DNA of 19,416 bases from positions 1 through 19,416 of the forward strand of contig DASQ01000137.1 in NCBI GenBank assembly GCA_002503885.1, read 5' to 3'. The DNA comes from Methanoculleus marisnigri. Its GTDB lineage: Archaea; Halobacteriota; Methanomicrobia; Methanomicrobiales; Methanoculleaceae. Made by a program: the position numbers and the translations under genes. Of the stretch, positions 6,913 through 14,520 are shown piece after piece; the first letter of the stretch is position 1, and each line of letters starts with the position of its first letter. The notes under the pieces were generated by a model that made no database searches, had not been told where the DNA came from, and was given only the letters and a program-made list of their open reading frames with translations.

Positions 6913-8685
6913 ATGGCGCGATGGCGATGTACGGTCTGCGGATACATCTATGACGAAGCGATCGGGGACCCCGAAGGTGGGGCACCTGCAGGAACGGCGT
7001 TTGCAGCGCTCCCCGACGATTGGCGGTGCCCGGTCTGCCGGGCAGGGAAGGACGCGTTTGTACCCGCGCCGGAGAAGAAGCCCGAAGGCGAAGGAGAGAC
7101 GACCGTCTCTGACGTCATCGTCGAAGAGCTCGCACGATGGGGAGTGACGGTGGCTTTCGGCATCCCGGGGACGTCGTCGCTCGGGATCGTCGATGCGATC
7201 CGGAAGAACCCGGCAGTTCGGTATATCGTCGTCCGCCACGAAGAGAATGCCGCGATGGCCGCCTCGGCCTACAACAAGCTGACCGGGGGAATCGCCGCCT
7301 GCGTCACCATTGCAGGTCCGGGTGCGACGAACCTTGCGACCGGGCTCTACGATGCAAAAGAAGATCGGGCGTCGGTCATTGCGATCAACGGCCAGGTGGA
7401 GTTCCAGTACACGGGGCCGGGTGGGTTCCAGGAGATCGACCAGGACGCCTTCTTCCGGCCGATCGCGGTCTTCAACAACACCATATATGATAAAACCCGG
7501 ACCGTGCACCTCGTCACGACTGCACTGAAGTACGCGTTTCTCCGGCGGGGCGTCGCCCAGCTCTCGGTTCCGAACAACATCCAGAAAGAAACGCTCGCAT
7601 CGGGGTTTTGCACCCGCGAGTCCTGCCTGCCGTCCCTCGACATCGTCCCGGTCGATGCCGATCTCCGGCGGGCAGCCGATCGGATCGACGCGGCGGAGCG
7701 GCCGGTCATCCTTGCCGGGTGGGGCGCCTACGACGCGGCCGGGAGTGTCGTCGCTCTCGCCGAAAAGATTAAAGCGCCGATTTTGACGACGTTCCGGGCA
7801 AAAGGCATCGTTCCGGAGACCGAACCGTGGTTTTTGAGCATCCTCGGCGATGTCGGTACACCGTCGGCCAGGAAGCTCGCGGACGGGGCGGACCTGCTCA
7901 TCACCCTCGGTGTCGGGTTCTCGAAACTGACCGGTGTCCCGGAGGACGTGCCCCTCATCCAGGTAGATGTCGATCCGGAGAAACTCGGGAAGGGTCCTGA
8001 GGGAGTGATGCTGTACGGGAACTGCCGGTACGTGCTTCCGAAACTGCTGGAACGCATCCGGGGACGGGACGACCCGACGGCGCTCCGGCAGATCGGGGCG
8101 CTGAAAGAGGAATGGGACCGTCAGCGCGACGGGGAGGCGGATGCTGCGGCGGTGCCGCTCCGTCCGCCGTACATCATGAAGGTGCTCTCGGAGACCCTGC
8201 CGGACGACGCGGTCATCTCCGTCGACGTCGGGGAGAACTGCTGGTGGTTCGGCCGGAACTTCCGGATGAAGCGGCAGCGGATGGTCATGTCGGGCTACCT
8301 CGCGACGATGGGGTTCGGGTTCCCGGCTGCGATCGCGGCGAAACTCGCCTACCCGGAGAGGACGGCGGTCTGCATCACCGGCGACGGCGGGTTCTCCATG
8401 GCGATGGCTGATCTCGTCACGGCGGTGAAGTACGATCTGCCGATGGTGGTCGTCGTGCTGAATAACCGGCAGCTCGCGATGATCCAGGTCGAGCAGATGA
8501 TGGAGGAGTACCCAAACTTCGGGACGGATCTGCTCAACCCCGATTTCGTCGAGTATGCGGAGGCCTGCGGGGCGGCGGGCATCCGGGTGGATACGCCCGA
8601 AGCGCTCGGCCCGGCGATCGGGGAGGCGGTCCGGATGAACGTGCCGGTCGTCGTCGATGTAGAGACCGATCCGCGCCGGTTCTAA
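6913..8685 (+). CDS. Rubredoxin fused to a thiamin-diphosphate enzyme (pyruvate oxidase/acetolactate synthase-like)
   Basis: The 590-residue protein starts with a complete rubredoxin (C6-x2-C9, C39-x2-C42; [16 protein letters not shown]), an EKKPEGEGE linker, then all three domains of a ThDP enzyme of the acetolactate synthase/pyruvate oxidase group. The catalytic Glu is in VVRHEENAA (about E110). The ThDP/Mg motif runs from GDGG (490-493) to NN (517-518). The closest functional class is pyruvate oxidase-like, a flavoenzyme that decarboxylates a 2-oxo acid; true acetolactate synthase is less likely without a regulatory-subunit gene nearby. The fused rubredoxin is a plausible electron acceptor or donor for bound flavin (inference). 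AGGAGG six bases before ATG 6913 makes that the start, rather than the GTG at 6907. It lies 88 bp after the glutamate synthase fusion. Confidence 0.85.
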   Translation: MARWRCTVCGYIYDEAIGDPEGGAPAGTAFAALPDDWRCPVCRAGKDAFVPAPEKKPEGEGETTVSDVIVEELARWGVTVAFGIPGTSSLGIVDAIRKNPAVRYIVVRHEENAAMAASAYNKLTGGIAACVTIAGPGATNLATGLYDAKEDRASVIAINGQVEFQYTGPGGFQEIDQDAFFRPIAVFNNTIYDKTRTVHLVTTALKYAFLRRGVAQLSVPNNIQKETLASGFCTRESCLPSLDIVPVDADLRRAADRIDAAERPVILAGWGAYDAAGSVVALAEKIKAPILTTFRAKGIVPETEPWFLSILGDVGTPSARKLADGADLLITLGVGFSKLTGVPEDVPLIQVDVDPEKLGKGPEGVMLYGNCRYVLPKLLERIRGRDDPTALRQIGALKEEWDRQRDGEADAAAVPLRPPYIMKVLSETLPDDAVISVDVGENCWWFGRNFRMKRQRMVMSGYLATMGFGFPAAIAAKLAYPERTAVCITGDGGFSMAMADLVTAVKYDLPMVVVVLNNRQLAMIQVEQMMEEYPNFGTDLLNPDFVEYAEACGAAGIRVDTPEALGPAIGEAVRMNVPVVVDVETDPRRF

Positions 8686-8698
8686 AAAAGAGGGGGGA

Positions 8699-8718
8699 TC
8701 GGCCGCTCAGCCGGCCGA
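8699..8718. terminator. Hairpin between convergent genes
   Basis: TCGGCC (8699-8704) pairs with GGCCGA (8713-8718) in the 43-bp gap between two convergent genes, next to an A6 run just after the first stop. It may end transcription in either direction; archaeal termination does not strictly need such a stem. Confidence 0.35.
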
Positions 8719-8728
8719 AACGCCCGCT

Positions 8729-9580
8729 TCAGGCCGTTCCCGCAGTATGGTCGATCGATGGACCAAAAGCCGGGAAGGTCAGGACGTTGCGGATGTTCGC
8801 CTGGGTGACGTTGCCCTCCATCTGCGGAGCGCTCACGCCCTGGGCGATCCCCTCGCCGAATTCGTCACTGGAAAGAGTGCACCGGAAGAAGAAAGCGCCG
8901 TCCAGTTCCTGGCTCGGGATGATCGGTTCGGCGGACTGGTAGTGGATGATCATCGTCTCTTCAGCGGTTGCATTCCCGGTCATGTTGTCGGTTGCATTCC
9001 CGGTCATGTTGTCGGTAGCATTCCCGGTCACGTTGTCGGTCGCGTTCCCGGTCACGTTGTCGGTTGCGTTCCCTTCGCTCATGAGGATGTTATAGTCGCC
9101 GACGACCAGGAAGGATCCGCCCGGAACGAACGTGCCGTTCTCGCCGCCCCAGGTGCCGGTCAGGTTCATGCCGCCTTCGGGGATCATGACCATGAACCCG
9201 CCGTCACGGACGACCCAGCCGTCCGGGGGCGCCGATTCGTTGGAGACGTAATAGGCGCGGTACTCGTTGCGCGGGTCGGAGCCGAAGGCCATTGCCGGCG
9301 GCAGGCCGGGACCAAACTGTTCTTCGAAGTAGGCGTCGGCCGCCTGCTGCTCTTCAGCGATCTCGGCGTCCGTCCGGTTCATGATCTCCATGTGGTACCA
9401 CTCGGTGAGGTTCCCCTCCTCCGGCTGGACCGACGGGTCGTACTTGCCCGCACCCATGTAGACCAGCGTCTTCTCGAATCCGTCCGGCGTCGGGATGCCC
9501 TCCTGTGCGCTTGCACAGCCGACCAGACCGATGCAGAGGACGACGAGAATGGCCATGCCAATGCATGTTTTGTTCAGCAT
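8729..9580 (-). CDS. Lipoprotein-like secreted protein with sequon-rich tandem repeat
   Basis: The 283-residue protein starts MLNKTCIGMAILVVL and has a signal sequence with a lipobox-like LVGC, so lipid attachment at that Cys is likely. GGAG upstream of 9580 fixes the start; the longer frame to 9790 reads through a promoter-like AT-rich region. The mature part is unrecognised. Near its middle are four copies of an 8-residue unit, GNATDNVTG-like, plus a partial copy, giving nine N-x-T glycosylation sequons in a row (NAT, NVT, NMT); further sequons (NLT, NRT, NES, NGT) occur elsewhere. A dense glycosylated spacer at the cell surface is the natural reading. It is convergent with the rubredoxin-ThDP gene. 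No homologous function can be named. Confidence 0.8.
   Translation of the reverse strand: MLNKTCIGMAILVVLCIGLVGCASAQEGIPTPDGFEKTLVYMGAGKYDPSVQPEEGNLTEWYHMEIMNRTDAEIAEEQQAADAYFEEQFGPGLPPAMAFGSDPRNEYRAYYVSNESAPPDGWVVRDGGFMVMIPEGGMNLTGTWGGENGTFVPGGSFLVVGDYNILMSEGNATDNVTGNATDNVTGNATDNMTGNATDNMTGNATAEETMIIHYQSAEPIIPSQELDGAFFFRCTLSSDEFGEGIAQGVSAPQMEGNVTQANIRNVLTFPAFGPSIDHTAGTA
8967..9073 (-). repeat. 24-bp tandem repeat, four copies plus a partial copy, inside the lipoprotein gene
   Basis: Copies at 8967-8990, 8991-9014, 9015-9038 and 9039-9062, plus a partial from 9063, share the core CATTCCCGGTCATGTTGTCG with a few substitutions. The unit length keeps the frame and encodes the 8-residue sequon repeat. 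The first two copies are identical, which suggests recent duplication. Confidence 0.9.
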
Positions 9581-9980
9581 TCCAATATCTCCTGTGTGCT
9601 CTGGCAGCAGATGCACCCGGGTGTGTGATCGGATGAGGCCACCAGGACGGTGGCGGTCGTCGGCTTGACGGAGGGGTGCTTCGTACTTGCCGGCCGAAGA
9701 AGGAATACGGTAATATTTATTTCTATTTATATGCCTGAATATTTCCCGGGCATCTGTTGCATCCGCCGACACGGACACGTACGTGTTCACCCCACGGCAG
9801 TGGGCTGAGCCATGTTCTAAAATGGAGGGCGATGGCGGAAGAGGTCACCGCAAACTCGGTAGTGCTCCAGCATATACCTGATAATTGATCTCAGAGAATC
9901 CGGCCGAATTACGTTGCGCACCACCCCGCGTTCATGACAACAAATAACATGGGGAGAAGATTTCCCTTATCGGGCTCTGG
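9581..9980. other. Upstream region of the lipoprotein gene; otherwise no gene seen
   Basis: This stretch holds the lipoprotein leader and promoter. From about 9780 on nothing gene-like is seen. The 12-mer ACCGCAAACTCG at 9847-9858 occurs again at 10261-10272, on the other side of repeat copy 2. Frames here lack ribosome sites and protein-like composition. Confidence 0.5.
9724..9733 (-). promoter_or_regulatory. TATA box for the lipoprotein gene
   Basis: On the minus strand CATATAAATA (9724-9733) lies in the most AT-rich block of the region. It would start transcription near 9700, leaving an unusually long leader of about 120 nt before the start codon at 9580. Confidence 0.5.
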
Positions 9981-10192
9981 TGAAGCCCTATTCCGGCTGT
10001 CATTCTTCCCCGATGAGATTGGTGCCGGACCTGGCCTGTTCCTGAGTTCGGCCTTTTTTCTCACGCATGCCCTCATGCCGTGGACCGTGGTGGCTATCGC
10101 CATGGGGGTGGGGCTGACGGGGAGGGGCCTCCTCCCCCGCCCAGGGGCGGGGGCAGTCATGGCGATACCCGGTGGAAAGCCGTGCCCCCGGG
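9981..10192 (+). repeat. Dispersed intergenic repeat, copy 2 (short core)
   Basis: The core is 73 bp with perfect 10-bp inverted ends, TATCGCCATG (10095-10104) and CATGGCGATA (10158-10167). Compared with copies 1 and 3 the middle is deleted: CTGACGGGGAGGGG runs straight into CCTCCTCCCCCGCCC. A left flank of about 100 bp (TGAAGCCCTATTCCGG, then CCCCGATGAG, GGCCTTTTTTCTC) matches the flank of copy 3, and the right flank GTGGAAAGCCGTGCCCC (10172-10188) is shared with copy 3 and loosely with copy 1. Confidence 0.8.
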
Positions 10193-10613
10193 TTGCAATC
10201 AATCGGGAACACCCGGATGCGATCTCAACAACGCTATTAACAGTTGTTTCGTAGGGCACTACCGCAAACTCGATCAACCAGAGAATTTCTCCGACAATGA
10301 CAGCATTTTGATCTTTTTCTTTTCCCCATCCCCGTCCATTGAGAACTACGCCTCCCATTAACGACCGGCATTATGGGCGGATACTCTAAGAAGTCCCTGC
10401 AGAACATCAAAGATATGAGGGGAACGGAGTCCGGGCAGATTGAAGGGCTTCGCGTCGCGGCTTCCCGAAGGGAAAAAGAATGTGATTACCGTTGTACGAG
10501 TCGCGACCGGCCAGAGGGAAGAAGCAGTGAGAGGATCACACCCTCCCGATGCTCACCCCCTCTCCCGCACGGGGCCGGGGAAACAACCCCGGCAGAGGCC
10601 ATCAAAAATGTTT
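10193..10613. other. Intergenic region, no gene recognised
   Basis: Several open frames cross this stretch but have no ribosome site and low-complexity, basic translations. Notable items are the second ACCGCAAACTCG (10261-10272), a pyrimidine-rich run (about 10308-10330) and the GCCGGGG/CCCCGGC hairpin at 10574-10593 just beyond the end of the flavoprotein gene. Confidence 0.45.
10574..10593 (-). terminator. Hairpin downstream of the split-barrel flavoprotein gene
   Basis: GCCGGGG (10574-10580), loop AAACAA and CCCCGGC (10587-10593) form a perfect 7-bp stem 20 bp past the stop codon. Between them, on the minus strand, is a T5 run, which alone may terminate transcription in archaea. Confidence 0.35.
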
Positions 10614-11018
10614 TTAAAGGATCTTCTCTCCCGCCTTCGGCCCGGGAGAGCACTCGTAGACCTCCCGGATCTTCATGACGAGGAGGTTCTTTGCCGGCGC
10701 CTTCGCCATCTTCGACCGGACGGTGAGCTGCATCTTCTCAAACTCCGGGCCTTCGGACCTGACCTCGACGTCGCCCTTGACCTGGAAGCAGCCCTTCGTC
10801 TCGGGTCCCCAGACGTAGATGGAGACCTTCGGGTTCTCCCGGACGTTTGCAAGCGTCTTCTGCATGAAGTTGTCCGCAATCCAGATCGTCTCGTCGTCGA
10901 CGAGTTCCACGAACCCGATCGGCACCACGTTCGGCCACCCGTCCTTCGAGGCTGTAGCGACCGGGAAGGCCTTCATCGTCCGAAACGCCGTCTTCATCTC
11001 TTCAGTAAGTGCAACCAT
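10614..11018 (-). CDS. Pyridoxamine 5'-phosphate oxidase-family split-barrel flavoprotein
   Basis: The 134-residue protein MVALTEEMKTAFRTMKAF shows the single-domain split barrel of the PPOX family: FPVATASKDGWPNVVPIGF, then WIADNFMQKTLANVRENPKVSIYVW and a GCFQVKGDVEV strand. Such proteins bind FMN (sometimes F420 or haem) and are found in methanogens as small redox proteins; the substrate is unknown. True pyridoxine oxidase activity is unlikely because the longer C-terminal part is missing. GGTGG six bases upstream of the ATG and the TATATAAA box at 11052-11059 support the start and give a leader of roughly 10-15 nt. It stands alone; RecQ upstream has the same orientation but is separated by 111 bp containing this gene's promoter. 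Confidence 0.88.
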   Translation of the reverse strand: MVALTEEMKTAFRTMKAFPVATASKDGWPNVVPIGFVELVDDETIWIADNFMQKTLANVRENPKVSIYVWGPETKGCFQVKGDVEVRSEGPEFEKMQLTVRSKMAKAPAKNLLVMKIREVYECSPGPKAGEKIL

Positions 11019-11051
11019 CAGTTTCCACCAATACAGTCTCTCGATTACAGG

Positions 11052-11059
11052 TTTATATA
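11052..11059 (-). promoter_or_regulatory. TATA box of the split-barrel flavoprotein gene
   Basis: The minus strand reads CACTATATAAACC, close to the archaeal consensus, 35-40 bp before the ATG, with the ribosome site falling in the short leader. Confidence 0.65.
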
Positions 11060-11129
11060 GTGATTTGTCAGAAAACTGTAGTTACGGCAGCAATGCTACA
11101 GATCCGTGACCCGGTTCCTCCCGCCGGGG

Positions 11130-12938
11130 TCACCCGCTCCGGCGCTCCGGTCCGATCCCCTGCGCGACGCAGTGTTTATCGATAGCGTCGAGGAACCGCC
11201 TGCCGTAGCGCTGTAGTTTCCCCTCGCTGACGCCGTAGACCTGGAGGAGCGCAACGCCGGTGCCCGGGTAGCACTTCGCCATCTCCTTGAGGCTCCGGTC
11301 GTGGAAGACGACGAACGGCGGCACGTGCTCGAGGTCGGCAACGACCTTCCGGAGCTGGCGGAGGCGGAGGAAGAGGGTCTCGTCGTAGTCATCCTCGACT
11401 TCCGGGGCGATGACGCCTTCCGGGCGCGGCTCTGTGAGCGGCACCGGGAGGTCGCCCGCGACCACCGCCCGGCTCCGGTCGTTTCGCATGAGGACCGGGT
11501 ACCGGCCGCCGGTAGACGTGATGAACCCCTTCATGACCAGTTCCTGGATGAAGAGCAGCCACTGGTCGCGGGTGTATCCCCCTGAGCCGTAGGCGTGGAG
11601 GGCATCGTGCCCGTTCTCACGGATTCTCGCGCTCTTCGACCCGGAGAGCACGTCCGCGATGTAGGCCGCTCCGAACCGCTCCCCGACCTCGTGGATGCAG
11701 GCGATGATCGTCGATGCGACAGAAGTCCCATCAAAGACCTTCACCGGCGTCTCGCACCGGTCGCACCCCCCGCACTGTTCTTCAGGATAGGCCTCGCCGA
11801 AGTAGGCGAGCAGAAACTTCCTCCGGCACCCGGTGGTCTCGCAGTAGTCGAGCATCGCCCCCGCTTTCCGGTAGGCTGCGTCTTTGGCCGCATCAGTGCA
11901 CTCCTTCTCGATGATGTACTTGATCGTGTTGTAGTCGCCCCGACTGTAGAAGAGGATGCAATCGCTCGCCTCCCCGTCCCTTCCGGCCCGGCCGGTCTCC
12001 TGGTAGTAGGACTCGATATCCTTCGGGAGGTCGGTGTGGATGACGAACCGCACATCGGGTTTGTCGATGCCCATGCCGAAGGCGACGGTGGCGCAGATGA
12101 TCGTGGCGTCGCCGTGGGAGAAGGCCTCCTGGTTCTCTGCGCGGACGGCATCGGGGAGGCCGGCATGGTAGGGGAGGGCCGAAAAACCCTTGCCCCGGAG
12201 CTTCTCCGCGAGGTCTTCCGTCGCCTTCTGGGAGAAGCAGTAGATGATGCCGGCGTCGTCCCGGTGCTCGTTTAAGTATGCGACAAGCCGCGGGAAGTAG
12301 CGGGCCTTCGGCACCACCCGGTAGGTGAGGTTCTTCCGGTTGAAACTCCCGACGAACCGGGCGGGGTTCGAGAGAGCGAGCTGCACCACGATGTCGTTTC
12401 GGACGGCGGGGATGGCGGTCGCGGTCAGGGCGATGACGGGGACCGCGGGGAACCGCTCCTTGAGCACCCGGAGCCGGCGGTATTCGGGCCGGAAGTTGTG
12501 GCCCCACATAGAGATGCAGTGCGCCTCGTCGATGGCGATGAGCCTGACGTCCGACTGGGCAAGGAGCGAGAGGAAGAACGGCTGCACGGCCCGCTCCGGC
12601 GAAACATAGAGGACCCGGATGCGGCCTTCGCGGATCACCCGCTCGATGATCTTCTGCTCCCCGTAGCCGAGCGAACTGTTGAGCGTCGCCGCCCTGATGC
12701 CGTTTGCCCGGAGGCCGTCGACCTGGTCCTTCATCAGGGCGATGAGCGGTGAGACGACGACCGTAAGCCCCCCAAAGACGAGGGCCGGGAGCTGGTAGCA
12801 GAGGGATTTGCCGCTCCCGGTCGCCATGACGGCGAGGACGTCCTTCCCTGCGAGCACGGCGTCGATGGCCTCTTCCTGGTCGGGAAGGAACGACGTATAG
12901 CCGAAGTATTTCTCAAGAGCAGTGTGCTTTGCACCCAT
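11130..12938 (-). CDS. recQ: RecQ-family ATP-dependent DNA helicase
   Basis: The 602-residue protein has the complete RecQ layout. Walker A is MATGSGKS (38-45), DEAH at 137-140, the aromatic-rich loop CISMWGHNFRPEY follows, LTATA at 171-175, and motif VI QETGRAGRDG at 313-322. The RQC zinc site is C371-x17-C389-x2-C392-x2-C395, then a winged-helix region and a C-terminal HRDC domain (about 520-595). RecQ unwinds DNA 3' to 5' in recombination and fork repair. RecQ is patchy in archaea, so acquisition from bacteria at some point is possible. The usual WGHDF of the loop is WGHNF here, a mild change. No strong ribosome site precedes the ATG at 12938; the start fits the family N-terminus. It is divergent from the small gene at 13052, with 113 bp between. 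Confidence 0.95.
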   Translation of the reverse strand: MGAKHTALEKYFGYTSFLPDQEEAIDAVLAGKDVLAVMATGSGKSLCYQLPALVFGGLTVVVSPLIALMKDQVDGLRANGIRAATLNSSLGYGEQKIIERVIREGRIRVLYVSPERAVQPFFLSLLAQSDVRLIAIDEAHCISMWGHNFRPEYRRLRVLKERFPAVPVIALTATAIPAVRNDIVVQLALSNPARFVGSFNRKNLTYRVVPKARYFPRLVAYLNEHRDDAGIIYCFSQKATEDLAEKLRGKGFSALPYHAGLPDAVRAENQEAFSHGDATIICATVAFGMGIDKPDVRFVIHTDLPKDIESYYQETGRAGRDGEASDCILFYSRGDYNTIKYIIEKECTDAAKDAAYRKAGAMLDYCETTGCRRKFLLAYFGEAYPEEQCGGCDRCETPVKVFDGTSVASTIIACIHEVGERFGAAYIADVLSGSKSARIRENGHDALHAYGSGGYTRDQWLLFIQELVMKGFITSTGGRYPVLMRNDRSRAVVAGDLPVPLTEPRPEGVIAPEVEDDYDETLFLRLRQLRKVVADLEHVPPFVVFHDRSLKEMAKCYPGTGVALLQVYGVSEGKLQRYGRRFLDAIDKHCVAQGIGPERRSG

Positions 12939-13017
12939 TGCATCACGGAGTCCGATGTGATACTACTGTTGACCGGGGTCCGGGATAGTGTTTGTCGTCT
13001 TTCTGCCGTACCTGCAA

Positions 13018-13027
13018 GTGTATATCC
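13018..13027 (+). promoter_or_regulatory. TATA box of the small conserved protein
   Basis: GTGTATATCC is centred about 29 bp before the ATG at 13052 and there is no ribosome site, so a leaderless transcript is likely. Confidence 0.45.
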
Positions 13028-13051
13028 GCGGGAACCGCATCTACTAAACAG

Positions 13052-13231
13052 ATGAAGAACATCGATATGACGATTGAGGAGAATGTCCTCACCATACGCG
13101 TGGATCTCGGAAAAGAGTTCGGCGTATCCAAGAGCGGGAAGTCGATCACGATCGCCTCCACCGAGGGCAACGTTGCGGTGCCGGGGCACGAGGATATCAA
13201 GATCGGGCTGAACATCTACCGGAAGAAGTAA
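13052..13231 (+). CDS. Small conserved protein of unknown function
   Basis: The 59-residue product reads MKNIDMTIEENVLTIRVDL, then KEFGVSKSGKSITIASTEG and NVAVPGHEDIKIGLNIYRKK. I recognise this as a small conserved hypothetical family seen in archaea and some bacteria, always with the FGxSxSGKxxxIASTEGN stretch, but no function is known to me. It looks like a compact all-beta domain with no cysteines and no membrane segment. The frame is open 60 bases upstream to 12992, but that part lacks conservation; the ATG at 13052 is placed about 29 bp after a TATA box, fitting leaderless translation. It is transcribed away from recQ and followed by repeat copy 3. Confidence 0.8.
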   Translation: MKNIDMTIEENVLTIRVDLGKEFGVSKSGKSITIASTEGNVAVPGHEDIKIGLNIYRKK

Positions 13232-13263
13232 GCGGGCATCGGTTTTCTCCCGGCGCTGGCGGC

Positions 13264-13600
13264 CCCAGGGGCACGGCTTTCCACTGAACTGCGCACCTGA
13301 CGGTGCTCGAACTCCGCCTGCCCCTTCGGGGCACGCGTCGTTTATCGCCATGACTGCCCCCGCCCTTGGGGCGGGGGAGGAGGCCGAAGGCCGGGTGGGG
13401 TGGGGCTGATGAGATGCGCAGATCTTTGCGCGAGACAGGGGAGGGGGAGACCCCCTCCCCGTCAGCCCCACCCCCGCGTGGCGATAGCCACTACGGTCCA
13501 CTGCATGGGGATATGCTCGAGGAAAAAGGCTGATCCCGGGGACAAACCGGGCTCAGCATCAACCTCATCGGGGTAGGGGAAGACCGAAAAAGGGCTTCAG
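13264..13600 (-). repeat. Dispersed intergenic repeat, copy 3 (inverted relative to copies 1 and 2)
   Basis: Read on the minus strand, this copy has a left flank (13600 down to about 13500: TGAAGCCCTTTTTCGG, CCCCGATGAG, AGCCTTTTTCCTC) matching copy 2, then ATGCAGTGGACCGTAGTGGC, a 144-bp core bounded by TATCGCCACG (13477-13486) and CATGGCGATA (13343-13352), and the right flank GTGGAAAGCCGTGCCCC (ending near 13266). Between core and right flank is an extra block of about 57 bp with palindromes GCACC-TGAC-GGTGC and GCCCC-TTC-GGGGC. The GC hairpin near the core end (13357-13377) is kept in all copies. No gene is seen in 13232-13839. Confidence 0.8.
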
Positions 13601-13620
13601 CAGATTCTGTGATACGCGTC

Positions 13621-13839
13621 TCTCTTTCCTTCGCGTTCTCCGTGGCTCGCACCTGCGGTGCTCACGCTCCAGCCCTTCGGCCCGTCGCGGCTTGAAGCCT
13701 ATGGCTTCTCAAGTTCCTATCCTCCGGGCAGTCGCACTTCATGTGAATCGTCAGTAGACAACGAGATCTCGCGCGAAAACGCGAAGTTCGTGTGGTTGTT
13801 GGTCACTTCCCTTCGCGCCCCAGAGCTACCTTATATGCT
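13621..13839. repeat. Cluster of short palindromes including a second 40-bp repeat module
   Basis: 13649-13688 matches 472-511 inside repeat copy 1 at 33 of 40 positions. It contains GCACC-TGC-GGTGC, and nearby are GAAGCC-TAT-GGCTTC (about 13694-13708) and CGCG-AAAA-CGCG (about 13772-13783). A related sequence lies in the extra block of copy 3 (about 13293-13335). The open frames here have repeat-derived composition; I see no gene. Confidence 0.55.
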
Positions 13840-14520
13840 TCACGCCCGCCCCCCGGCGCACGCGAGCGTTCCGTGAACCTCCCGGACGGGGCAGCGGTCG
13901 CAGAGCGGCGACTTTTTGCAGACGGTCTTGCCCAGACGGACGATCTGGGCATGGTAGTCGTTGAAGAGCGCTACGTCCTCTTCGAGGTTCTCCGCAAAGA
14001 GACGCTGTGTCCGGTCGTAGGACGCCCCTTCGGGGAGGAGGCCGTAGCGCGAGAATATCCGGCGGGTGTAGGCGTCGACGACGAAGACCGGCTTTTCGCA
14101 GGCGTACAGGAGGATGGTATCCACCGTCTCCTTCCCGAGACCCCGGAGGGCGAGCAGGCGCTCGCGCAGGGCGCCGGTCTCCACGGCCGCCATCGCCGCC
14201 GGGTCCGCCCGAAACTCGGCAGCGTAGACCCGGGCAAACTCCCGGATCCGCCCGGCCTTCTGGTTGTAGAACCGGGACGGGACGATCAGGCGGGCGATCT
14301 CACCGGCATCCGCCGCGGCAAGCAGGTGCGGGTCGAGCATCCCGGCGTCCTGCAGGTTGCGGACGGCCTGCGCCGCGTTCGTCCAGGATACATTCTGGGC
14401 GAGGATGGCGCCGACCATCGTCTCAAACGGCGTTTCTGCCGGCCACCAGTGCTGGTGGCCGAACGCCGCGGAGAGGGTGCTGTAGATATCGAGCAGATCT
14501 TCGGCGAGGGGCGCCGCCAT
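13840..14520 (-). CDS. Endonuclease III/MagIII-like HhH-GPD DNA glycosylase
   Basis: The 226-residue protein has an endonuclease III fold: FETMVGAILAQNVSWTNA, the helix-hairpin-helix LRGLGKETVDTILLYA, the catalytic Asp in VFVVDAYTRRIF, and a C-terminal Cys cluster beginning CKKSPLCDRCP, likely a [4Fe-4S] site. Where E. coli Nth has the Lys of LPGVGRKTA this protein has Glu, as in MagIII-type 3-methyladenine glycosylases, so it is probably a monofunctional glycosylase for alkylated bases rather than a lyase (inference). The ATG at 14520 is chosen because GGTGG sits 5 nt upstream; an in-frame GTG at 14529 is less likely. The start overlaps the stop of nadE (TGATG), so the two are translationally coupled. 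Confidence 0.85.
   Translation of the reverse strand: MAAPLAEDLLDIYSTLSAAFGHQHWWPAETPFETMVGAILAQNVSWTNAAQAVRNLQDAGMLDPHLLAAADAGEIARLIVPSRFYNQKAGRIREFARVYAAEFRADPAAMAAVETGALRERLLALRGLGKETVDTILLYACEKPVFVVDAYTRRIFSRYGLLPEGASYDRTQRLFAENLEEDVALFNDYHAQIVRLGKTVCKKSPLCDRCPVREVHGTLACAGGRA

Noticed and set aside
5628..6947. Long minus-strand open frame (439 codons) opposite the glutamate synthase and rubredoxin genes
   Set aside because: Its translation is Arg/Gly/Asp-rich with no known domains, while the plus strand carries clear motif-bearing proteins. It is a high-GC shadow frame.
8967..9073. Possible CRISPR array
   Set aside because: Units are contiguous 24-bp tandem repeats without spacers and are in frame within a gene.
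9581..9790. N-terminal extension of the lipoprotein gene
   Set aside because: The signal peptide begins at 9580 with its own ribosome site; the extension crosses the TATA box.
10373..11060. Open frames upstream of and opposite the split-barrel flavoprotein gene
   Set aside because: No ribosome site and no protein-like pattern; part is antisense to a well-supported gene.
13621..13839. Possible CRISPR or tRNA-like structures in the palindrome cluster
   Set aside because: The palindromes are short, unlike each other and irregularly spaced, and no cloverleaf can be drawn.
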